From the NCBI RefSeq assembly GCF_014197445.1, contig NZ_JACIFO010000001.1:410566-474565 (forward strand): DNA of 64,000 nt, read 5' to 3'. Origin of the DNA: Mesonia hippocampi. Lineage in GTDB: Bacteria; Bacteroidota; Bacteroidia; Flavobacteriales; Flavobacteriaceae. Positions within the stretch are counted from its first letter, which is position 1; each line of letters starts with the position of its first letter. The notes beneath the pieces were generated by a model. That model worked only from the letters and a program-made list of their open reading frames with translations. It was not told the DNA's origin and ran no database searches. Of this stretch, positions 57,383-64,000 are shown piece after piece. The position numbers were made by a program, and so were the translations under genes.

Positions 57383-59077
57383 ATGCAATTATCTGAACAA
57401 GAACGCGTACGTAGAGAGAAGCTCTCTACCCTTAGAGAATTAGGCATAGAGCCTTATCCTGCCAAAATGTACCCTGTAAATTTTACTACGGATAAGATAA
57501 AGAAGGAATTTAAAGAGAAACAGCCTGTAATTATTGCTGGTAGATTGATGTCTAGACGTATTCAAGGAAAAGCTTCTTTTGCAGAACTGCAAGATGCTAA
57601 TGGGCGCATTCAGGTATATTTTAACCGAGACGAAATTTGCCCCGAAGAAGATAAGACTTTATACAACGAGGTATATAAAAAGCTACTCGATATTGGTGAT
57701 TTTATAGGAATTGAAGGCGAGCTATTTACTACACAAGTAGGCGAAAAAACGGTAATGGTAAAAAACTTTACTTTATTAAGCAAAGCGCTTAAACCCTTAC
57801 CTTTACCCAAAGTAGATGCCGATGGAAATATACATGATGAGTTTAACGACCCCGAAATGCGTTACCGCCAACGTTATGCAGATTTGGTAGTAAACCCACA
57901 CGTAAAAGAAATTTTTATAAAGCGTACAAAGCTTTTTAATTCGATGCGAAGCTTTTTTAACGAGCAAGGCTATTTTGAGGTAGAAACCCCCATCTTACAA
58001 AATATTCCTGGAGGTGCTGCCGCAAGACCATTTGTAACCCATCACAACGCATTAGATATTCCTTTATATTTAAGAATTGCCAATGAACTCTATTTAAAAA
58101 GACTTATTGTTGGAGGTTTTGATGGGGTGTATGAATTTTCTAAAAACTTCCGTAATGAAGGGATGGACAGAACCCATAATCCTGAGTTTACAGCAATGGA
58201 AATCTATGTATCTTACAAAGACTACCATTGGATGATGGATTTTACAGAAAAGCTCTTAGAGCATTGTGCTACTGCCGTAAACGGAACCACAGAGGCAACC
58301 TTTGGTGAACACAAGGTAGATTTTAAAGCCCCTTACAAACGCATTAGCATGACCGATGCGATTAAACAATACACGGGCTACGATATTACAGGAAAAACCG
58401 AAGAACAATTACGTTCGGCAGCGCTCGAAATGGGTATCGAAGTAGATGAAACAATGGGAAAAGGCAAGCTAATTGATGAAATATTTGGTGAGAAATGTGA
58501 AGGAAACTTTATACAGCCAACCTTTATTACCGATTACCCCAAAGAAATGAGTCCGCTTTGTAAAAAACACCGCGACAATCCAGAACTTACCGAACGTTTT
58601 GAATTGATGGTATGCGGAAAAGAAATTGCCAATGCCTACTCTGAACTTAACGACCCGATAGACCAACGCGAGCGTTTTGAAGAGCAGCTACGCCTATCTG
58701 AAAAAGGAGATGATGAAGCCACACAATTTATAGATCAAGATTTTTTAAGAGCTTTAGAATATGGGATGCCCCCAACCTCTGGTTTAGGTATTGGAATGGA
58801 TAGGTTACTAATGTTTTTAACCGATAATGCCTCTATACAAGAAGTATTATTTTTCCCACAAATGAAACCAGAACGCAAAGCCGTTGCCTTAACAGAGGAA
58901 GAAAAAACCGTATTAACCCTACTAAAAAAAGCTTCTCCTGTAGCCTTAGAACAATTAAAAACACAAGCTGGATTAAGCAATAAAAAATGGGATAAAGCAC
59001 TAAAAGGACTTCGTAAACATGATTTAATAAGCATAGAAAAAAATGACGAAGGTATATTTGCCGCATTAGCCGATTAA
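57383..59077 (+). CDS. lysS: Lysyl-tRNA synthetase (class II)
   Basis: 564 residues. N-terminal OB-fold anticodon-binding domain (IIAGRLMSRRIQGKASFAEL), then the class II catalytic core: motif 1 around FEVETPILQNIPGGAAARPF, motif 2 in FSKNFRNEGMDRTHNPEFT, motif 3 in SGLGIGMDRLLMFL. A C-terminal extension of about 65 residues (TEEEKTVLTLLKKASPVALE) resembles a winged-helix tail and is common in Flavobacteriia. Followed by a terminator. Confidence 0.97.
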   Translation: MQLSEQERVRREKLSTLRELGIEPYPAKMYPVNFTTDKIKKEFKEKQPVIIAGRLMSRRIQGKASFAELQDANGRIQVYFNRDEICPEEDKTLYNEVYKKLLDIGDFIGIEGELFTTQVGEKTVMVKNFTLLSKALKPLPLPKVDADGNIHDEFNDPEMRYRQRYADLVVNPHVKEIFIKRTKLFNSMRSFFNEQGYFEVETPILQNIPGGAAARPFVTHHNALDIPLYLRIANELYLKRLIVGGFDGVYEFSKNFRNEGMDRTHNPEFTAMEIYVSYKDYHWMMDFTEKLLEHCATAVNGTTEATFGEHKVDFKAPYKRISMTDAIKQYTGYDITGKTEEQLRSAALEMGIEVDETMGKGKLIDEIFGEKCEGNFIQPTFITDYPKEMSPLCKKHRDNPELTERFELMVCGKEIANAYSELNDPIDQRERFEEQLRLSEKGDDEATQFIDQDFLRALEYGMPPTSGLGIGMDRLLMFLTDNASIQEVLFFPQMKPERKAVALTEEEKTVLTLLKKASPVALEQLKTQAGLSNKKWDKALKGLRKHDLISIEKNDEGIFAALAD

Positions 59078-59104
59078 ACGCTTAAAAAACAAGCCGTAAA
59101 CACC

Positions 59105-59137
59105 AGAGGAAGCAGTTTAAAATGCTTCCTCTTTTTT
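59105..59137. terminator. Intrinsic terminator after lysS
   Basis: AGAGGAAGCA pairs with TGCTTCCTCT around an 8-nt loop, followed by six T. Confidence 0.88.
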
Positions 59138-59249
59138 ATTAGTACAACCAAGCCCTACTCCCTCTATTTATTATATTTTTACTATATTAGTAAAAAATTA
59201 ACAATAAATCTTTTCACATTCCTCCATAAATGTAACTAAGATAAACGAA

Positions 59250-61019
59250 GTGTACAATAAAATTAAGATTTTGATTTCTATAAGAAAAATATGGCACCGC
59301 GGAACACTTAAAATTGGTATTTATTTTCCTTATACCAATTACAATAGTGCTATAAAAGAAAACTTATCACATATTGATGCTCAATTTTCTAAAACAAAAA
59401 ACTGCTGGTATATTCCGTACACAAAGCAAGCTTACAAAAAGTTTAAACATTGCTTTGCAAACTACAAGATAGAAACTGTAACTACCACAAACAAGACAAC
59501 CGCTAAAAAGCGAGATCATTTGCCCATAAGTACTTCTAATAAAGAAGCTACTGCCATGCAGCCTAAGGAAAAAAAAACTTTAGATTCTGCACATAAATCT
59601 GTACAAAAGATTGACCCCCGTTTGAAACTAAAAGTGCTACCAACTGTAGGAAAATATTGGGTTTTACAATGCCATTATGTAGAAAAATACATTAACAGGT
59701 TAAAAAAAGTAAAAGGTGTATATTGGAATAATCATCATAAAGTATATATGGTGTATAGGCATCCTAAAGTAAAACAAAATGTAGAAACTATTTTCGGAAC
59801 GCTTTTATTTGATACTAACTTCTATAAAAAAGAAAAACAAAGCAATAACTTAAAAATTAATATTTTACCTTACGAAGCAGACACACGTTATATGTTGCTA
59901 AAATTTAGTAATAATTACCAATTAATAGAATGCTTAAAACGATTATCTCACAGCACTTATAGCAAAACAAAAAAAGCTTACTTACTCCCCGCAACCCCAG
60001 AAATGTATAAAGCCCTATTTTTACATACAGAAACACTTGGAGTAAAAATTACGACAACTTTACCAGAACAATATATTAAAAAGTCTAACTTTATAACTAT
60101 AAAATCAAGAAAAATAACAAGAGTAAAACAACGGGTATTGGATATCGCGCCCTCACACACCAAAAATCAAGTAGAAGATTTAGTCAATATGCTTTTAGCA
60201 ATGAATTACAGTAGCTCTACGCTAAAATCCTACACCAATGCATTTATTAATTTTTTAAAGTTTTATCATTATAAAAATCCTGAAGATATAACCAAAAAAG
60301 ACGTGATAAACTATTTAGCAGAATATACCAGATTAGGGCAGACTTCCGCTAGTGGACACATGCTAGTAAATGCTTTAAAATTTTATTACAAAAATGTAAA
60401 AGAATGGGATGATGATTTATCTTTCATGAAACTTCCTAGACCCAAAAAAGAGAAAAAGCTTCCTGTTGTATTAAGCCAAAATGAATGCCAACGTATTTTT
60501 AAAGCAGTAAACCAACCCAAACATAAGCTTGTACTTTTACTGGCCTATGGAGCAGGATTACGAGTAAGCGAAGTTTGTGAGTTACAATGGCAACATATTG
60601 ATAAAGAAAAACATCAAATATTAATAAAATCAGGAAAAGGAAAAAAAGATAGGCTTGTTATGCTCCCTTATGCAGTAATTGAATACATGGATATTTACCG
60701 TTCGCTTTACAACACCAAAAAATATGTTTTTGAAGGACGTATAAAAGGAGAACCCTACTCTACAGCAAGTGCAGGGAGTATAATGCGTAAAGCTGTAAAA
60801 AAAGCAGGATTGGATAAAAAAGTTGGAATCCATGCGCTAAGGCATAGTTTTGCAACTCATTTGTTAGAAAACGGAATAGACATTAGGTTTATACAAAAGT
60901 TTTTAGGCCATACAAGTATTAAAACCACCACTATTTATACCCATGTTAGCAACAACACTTATTCGAAAATTCTAAGTCCGCTAGACCAAATAAATCAAAA
61001 AAGAAAACCAAAAGACTAA
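59250..61019 (+). CDS. Tyrosine recombinase with three N-terminal W/Y modules; candidate cassette integrase
   Basis: 589 residues from GTG 59250 (the nearest upstream ATG is directly followed by a stop). The C-terminal half is a complete tyrosine recombinase: SAM-like core-binding domain (about 305-385), then Arg438 in GAGLRVSE, Lys in SGKGKKDR, HALRHS (His528, Arg531), LGHTS (His554) and the nucleophile Tyr563 in TTIYTHV. Residues 14-75, 123-185 and 200-265 are three related modules (KIGIYFPY...CWYIPYTKQAY; KLKVLP...VYWNNHHKVYMVY; KINILPY...KKAYLLPATPEMY). Bacteroidota integrases I know usually carry one. The module loosely resembles HARP-type fork-DNA-binding domains (tentative). The 37-bp array boundary begins at its stop codon. 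Confidence 0.88.
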   Translation: MYNKIKILISIRKIWHRGTLKIGIYFPYTNYNSAIKENLSHIDAQFSKTKNCWYIPYTKQAYKKFKHCFANYKIETVTTTNKTTAKKRDHLPISTSNKEATAMQPKEKKTLDSAHKSVQKIDPRLKLKVLPTVGKYWVLQCHYVEKYINRLKKVKGVYWNNHHKVYMVYRHPKVKQNVETIFGTLLFDTNFYKKEKQSNNLKINILPYEADTRYMLLKFSNNYQLIECLKRLSHSTYSKTKKAYLLPATPEMYKALFLHTETLGVKITTTLPEQYIKKSNFITIKSRKITRVKQRVLDIAPSHTKNQVEDLVNMLLAMNYSSSTLKSYTNAFINFLKFYHYKNPEDITKKDVINYLAEYTRLGQTSASGHMLVNALKFYYKNVKEWDDDLSFMKLPRPKKEKKLPVVLSQNECQRIFKAVNQPKHKLVLLLAYGAGLRVSEVCELQWQHIDKEKHQILIKSGKGKKDRLVMLPYAVIEYMDIYRSLYNTKKYVFEGRIKGEPYSTASAGSIMRKAVKKAGLDKKVGIHALRHSFATHLLENGIDIRFIQKFLGHTSIKTTTIYTHVSNNTYSKILSPLDQINQKRKPKD

Positions 61020-61053
61020 AAAGTTATATATCTTTGAGGATATATACAAGTTG
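61017..61053 (+). repeat. Array boundary (attI-like), recombinase-linked copy
   Basis: TAAAAAGTTATATATC then TTTGAGGATATATACAAGTTG. The first three bases are the recombinase stop codon. Arms TATATAT and ATATATA flank an 8-bp centre. The same 37 bp, reversed, start arrays 2 and 1. After AAGTTG the three loci differ or carry different units. Confidence 0.75.
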
Positions 61054-61059
61054 GCGGCA

Positions 61060-61191
61060 ATGGTGATAAAAAATCGCGGAAGCGATTTTGAGCTTCTTTA
61101 CGCGGACAAAAAAAGCGGATTAAAAACAAAACTAAAAGAACTTCATAGCTGCTCGCAAGCAAAACGCAAACAGTACGCTGAAAAAGAATAA
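61060..61191 (+). CDS. Possible 43-residue protein in the first unit of array 3
   Basis: ATG 61060 to TAA 61191 encodes a basic, probably helical peptide (MVIKNRGSDFELLYADKKSG, then LKTKLKELHSCSQAKRKQYA). It starts 7 bp after the boundary and is the only frame of note between the unit's complementary ends (61050 and 61261). No family recognised. Coding status is uncertain; its position inside a bounded unit is the main support. Confidence 0.35.
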   Translation: MVIKNRGSDFELLYADKKSGLKTKLKELHSCSQAKRKQYAEKE

Positions 61192-61252
61192 AAGGACTTC
61201 CAAGCTTTGCGCTGACATCACTCAGTCTCAAAACTTACGGATGCAAACCACA

Positions 61253-61389
61253 GCAGCCAACAACGGCTATAGTTCATTGCTGCGTCGTTTTTTGCCTAAT
61301 ATTCCGGGATATTTGTTATCTTTCGTCCACGGCGGAAAAACCTTAACCCTTTTCCCTCGCAACAAACCATAGCCAAACCGTTGCCACAC
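61253..61389 (+). repeat. Hairpin junction between units 1 and 2 of array 3
   Basis: About 135 bp from GCAGCCAAC to GTTGCCACAC. CAACGGCTATAG near the left end pairs with CCATAGCC and CCGTTG near the right end; TTGCTGCG and CGCAACAAA add a further stem. AAC and GTT form the outer edge, as in attC sites. The rest of 61020-61415 holds the boundary and the short frame. Confidence 0.6.
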
Positions 61390-61415
61390 ATTTAAAAAAA
61401 ACACAACTTCAACAA

Positions 61416-63317
61416 ATGAAATTTAGGCTTGTAATATTTATAATTACTCTATTTTTAAGCAATAGTCTTTTATATGCCAATGACAGTATTTCAAAATACT
61501 TGTTTTTTGAACCTCAAACAATCACTATCCAAAAAGATTCTACAGCAATAAGTCAACTACAAATAGGTGATTTACAGGATTTCATAAATTCAAGTATCCA
61601 AGAATCTTCAGCTGGAATTTGGAAGTTAAAAACATCTGCCGAGACTATAGACATCTTTTTTGAAATAAATGCAGAAATGCTCCATTATGATGCTTATACC
61701 TTAAAAATCAGTAAATCGAAAATACATCTTAATGCTAAAAATTTAAATGCATTACGTTATGGTAAACAAACATTGTTGCAGCTATTGGAATTCGTAAGAT
61801 TAGAAGACAAACCACTTCCAAATATAATTATTGAAGATTGGGCCAATTTTCAAAAAAGGGGTTATATGCTGGACATAAGCAGGGATAAAGTTCCGACTAT
61901 GAATAGCTTGTACTTTCTTATCGACCAATTGGCAGATTGGAGAATCAATGAATTACAGCTATATACCGAACATACCTTTGCATATAGAAACCATCAAAAA
62001 GTATGGAAAAATGCCAGTCCGTTAACAGCTCCTGAAATTCAAGCACTTGATGCTTATTGTTTAAAAAAGGGTATTGATTTAGTCCCAAATCAAAACTCCT
62101 TCGGACATATGGAGAATTGGTTGAAGCACGATGAATATTTGGATTTAAGCGAGTGCGAAACGGATTGTAAAACCATATGGGGTTCACGTAAACGTACGGC
62201 ATTGGCACCAACAAATCCAAAATCCCTTGAATTGATGCAGGAATTATACACCGAATTACTGCCCAACTTCAGCAGTAAATATGCTAACATTGGTGGTGAT
62301 GAAACTGTGGAGCTGGGACTCGGTAAATCAAAAAGTTTAAGCGAACAAATAGGCAAAGGTCAGGTGTACCTCAATTTCCTAAAAAAATTAAATGAAGAAA
62401 TTATCAAAAACGGTAAACAGACCCAGTTTTGGGGCGATATTGTTTTAAATCATCCCGAACTTATAAAAGATATCCCCAAAAATATGACGGCATTGGTTTG
62501 GGGCTACGATGCCACCTATCCGTTTGATAAAAATCTCGCTCCATTTCAGGAGGCCAATTTGGATTTCTATGTATGTCCCGGGACTTCAAGTTGGCGTTCT
62601 GAAATTGGCAGAAACCACAATGCTTTTATCAATTTAAAGAATGCCGCCTTTGAAGGAAAGAAATATGGAGCCAAGGGCTATTTAATAACAGATTGGGGCG
62701 ATTACGGACATTTTCAGCCTAAATCTGTGAGTTATGCTACTTTAGTTTTGGGAGCAAGCTACGCTTGGAACTATTCAGAAAAAACTTTGGATAATTTAGA
62801 ATTTCTGTTGAACCACTATGTGTTTAATGATAAAACAGGTTACACTGCCAAAGCACTATTAACTTTAGGAAATGCCTATCTAAAAACAGGTATCCCAGAA
62901 GGCAATGCCAACGCTTTTCACCTAATGATCCGCAGATATACTTGGACAATGAACGGCCATTATCAAACCAAACATTTAAACGAAAAAGGTCTTTTGGCTG
63001 CTAAACTAGAAATTGAAAAAGGATTAGAAGAGCTTCAAAAAGCAGAACCAACTTCTAAAGATGCCAAAATTATTTTAAAAGAAGTAAAACAGGCTTCCCA
63101 TTTAGCACTTTTTGGTATCCATCTTGGATTGGAACGATTAAAAGCCAAAGATATGAAGACTGAAAACATTCCGAAAAAGACAAGGCAAAAGCTGGCTCTT
63201 GAATTGGAAGGTCTTATAGAACATCATACTGCTATTTGGGTAGTAAGGAATCGGGAAGGTGGTTTGAGCGACTCTGTAAGTAAATTTGAAGACCTATTAA
63301 ATTACTTGAAGAAATGA
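61416..63317 (+). CDS. GH20-family beta-N-acetylhexosaminidase-like protein
   Basis: 633 residues. Signal peptide (LVIFIITLFLSNSLLYAND), a GH20b-like alpha/beta domain (about 30-145), then the GH20 barrel starting RGYMLDISRDKVPTM, with PNQNSFGHMENWL and the catalytic Asp295-Glu296 pair in NIGGDETVELG, and ALVWGYDATYPF later. GH20 enzymes release terminal N-acetylglucosamine or galactosamine by substrate-assisted catalysis. First gene of a two-gene unit; the acetyltransferase start overlaps its stop by 4 bp. Confidence 0.88.
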   Translation: MKFRLVIFIITLFLSNSLLYANDSISKYLFFEPQTITIQKDSTAISQLQIGDLQDFINSSIQESSAGIWKLKTSAETIDIFFEINAEMLHYDAYTLKISKSKIHLNAKNLNALRYGKQTLLQLLEFVRLEDKPLPNIIIEDWANFQKRGYMLDISRDKVPTMNSLYFLIDQLADWRINELQLYTEHTFAYRNHQKVWKNASPLTAPEIQALDAYCLKKGIDLVPNQNSFGHMENWLKHDEYLDLSECETDCKTIWGSRKRTALAPTNPKSLELMQELYTELLPNFSSKYANIGGDETVELGLGKSKSLSEQIGKGQVYLNFLKKLNEEIIKNGKQTQFWGDIVLNHPELIKDIPKNMTALVWGYDATYPFDKNLAPFQEANLDFYVCPGTSSWRSEIGRNHNAFINLKNAAFEGKKYGAKGYLITDWGDYGHFQPKSVSYATLVLGASYAWNYSEKTLDNLEFLLNHYVFNDKTGYTAKALLTLGNAYLKTGIPEGNANAFHLMIRRYTWTMNGHYQTKHLNEKGLLAAKLEIEKGLEELQKAEPTSKDAKIILKEVKQASHLALFGIHLGLERLKAKDMKTENIPKKTRQKLALELEGLIEHHTAIWVVRNREGGLSDSVSKFEDLLNYLKK

Positions 63318-63889
63318 CGGAAAAGGATAAAATGCTGAATGGAGAAAATTACAATTCCAGAGATTCGGAGTTGTTGAGAATGTACCACAAAGCCAGAAAG
63401 TTATTAAAAGAATACAACAATCTTGATTCTGAACTAACCAAAGAACGTGATCGAATTTTAAACCATCTTTTTGAATTTAAGGGAAAAGGGGTTTGGATAG
63501 AAACGCCATTTTTTTGCGATTATGGAGAAAACATCTCCATCGGAGAGAACACCTTTGTCAACACCAATTGTATGTTTTTAGACAATAATAAAATTAGCAT
63601 CGGAAAAAATGGATTGATTGCACCCTATGTCCAAATATATACGGCAAGCCATCCTTTGAAAGCATCTGACCGAATAATTGAAAACAGAAACGAAACCCGT
63701 TATCTAACTTCAACAAAACCAGTTACTATTGGCGACAATGTGTGGATTGGCGGGAATTCTGTGATTTTTCCAGGCATAACTATTGGAAACAATGTAACAA
63801 TTGGAGCAGGTAGTATAGTCACAAAAAGTATACCTGACAATGTCTTAGCCTATGGAAATCCTTGTGAAGTGAAAAAAGAATTAAAATAA
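63314..63889 (+). CDS. Maltose/galactoside O-acetyltransferase-like hexapeptide-repeat enzyme
   Basis: 191 residues. N-terminal Mac domain (MLNGENYNSRDSELLRMYHK) followed by the left-handed beta-helix: CDYGENISIGENTFVNTNC, the catalytic His in IYTASHPL, and VTIGDNVWIGGNSVIFPGIT, ending IPDNVLAYGNPCEV. Such enzymes acetylate sugars from acetyl-CoA. It overlaps the hexosaminidase gene by 4 bp (ATGA) and may act on the released sugar. It ends 4 bp before the unit's 3' box. Confidence 0.92.
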   Translation: MTEKDKMLNGENYNSRDSELLRMYHKARKLLKEYNNLDSELTKERDRILNHLFEFKGKGVWIETPFFCDYGENISIGENTFVNTNCMFLDNNKISIGKNGLIAPYVQIYTASHPLKASDRIIENRNETRYLTSTKPVTIGDNVWIGGNSVIFPGITIGNNVTIGAGSIVTKSIPDNVLAYGNPCEVKKELK

Positions 63890-63913
63890 AAACGTGTGGC
63901 AACATTGGTAACC

Positions 63914-64000
63914 GTTGCACAAGCCTATAATTTTGCCTAAATCGATTTTATATAAGCCGTTTTAAGCGGCTTTATTTTTTTACTAGTTGAGCGAATAGTT
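63914..64000 (-). repeat. Repeat R3, copy d: IS1182-like right end, cut by the window edge
   Basis: GTTGCACAAGCCTATAA, then AAGCCGTTTTAAGCGGCTT and the reverse of the transposase 3' end (CTAGTTGAGCGAATAGTT). It corresponds to 35986-36071 in the opposite orientation. It starts ten bases after the 3' box of the hexosaminidase unit, the same spacing as at the other R3 copies. A complete IS copy may lie beyond the window. Confidence 0.75.

Larger units (their letters stand above)
61017..64000 (+). mobile_element. Array 3: integron-like cassette array next to the recombinase
   Basis: Plus-strand units leave the boundary to the right. Unit 1: start GTTGGCGGC (61050-61058), end GCAGCCAAC (61253-61261), 8/9 complementary, carrying one short frame. 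Unit 2: start GTTGCCACAC (61380-61389), end GTGTGGCAAC (63894-63903), 10/10 and extending to 13 of 14, carrying the hexosaminidase and acetyltransferase genes. An IS right end follows at 63914. The array continues past the window. Confidence 0.6.

Noticed and set aside
59250..61019. Calling the recombinase a classical integron integrase (IntI)
   Set aside because: The catalytic motifs are general to XerC/D and IntI; I cannot identify the IntI-specific helix, the N-terminal modules are foreign to IntI, and the gene is co-directional with its array. A phylogeny is needed.

Overview
The window is AT-rich DNA of a Flavobacteriaceae-like member of the Bacteroidota. Evidence: a secreted S8 protease with a type IX (Por) sorting tail, TAnnTTTG promoter elements with no Shine-Dalgarno boxes, a group III truncated globin, and a tyrosine recombinase family typical of this phylum. 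The organism cannot be named from the sequence alone.

Two kinds of DNA alternate. Core chromosome occupies about 7.7-29.1 kb (CTP synthase, YidC, a nitrosative-stress-like cluster, MnmA, secreted proteins, regulators, a TPP-riboswitch thiamine salvage operon) and 44.4-61.0 kb (aconitase, MoxR ATPase, three linked periplasmic prolyl isomerase-type genes, RNase HII, LipB, LysS, a tyrosine recombinase). Three accessory blocks interrupt or flank it: array 1 (before position 1 to 7725), array 2 (about 29141-44365) and array 3 (61017 to beyond the end). They carry toxin-antitoxin pairs, a NERD-nuclease/helicase with a TPR/OB-fold partner, an AIPR abortive-infection-type protein, a five-gene methyltransferase / GHKL ATPase-kinase / receiver / caspase-like operon, orphan genes and a sugar-processing pair.

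The main observation is that the three blocks look like arrays of an integron-like gene-cassette system. (1) Each block starts with the same 37-bp sequence (35 of 37 positions identical in all three). One copy begins at the stop codon of the recombinase gene (61017-61053); the others are at 44329-44365 and 7689-7725, reversed. The similarity ends at AAGTTG. (2) Almost every array gene is transcribed away from its boundary; the clear exception is an IS transposase. (3) Each unit begins GTTG plus 5-10 bases, and in most units this start is the reverse complement of a box after the unit's last gene, as with the R' and R'' boxes of integron cassettes. (4) Units are separated by large imperfect hairpins, some with compensatory stem changes. 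(5) Insertion sequences and an intron-like remnant sit inside these hairpin junctions. The recombinase carries three N-terminal copies of a Trp/Tyr-containing module before its catalytic domain, unlike classical IntI.

Positions, repeats and complementarities are read directly from the sequence. That the recombinase moves these units is inference. Protein functions are assigned by motif recognition without database searches.
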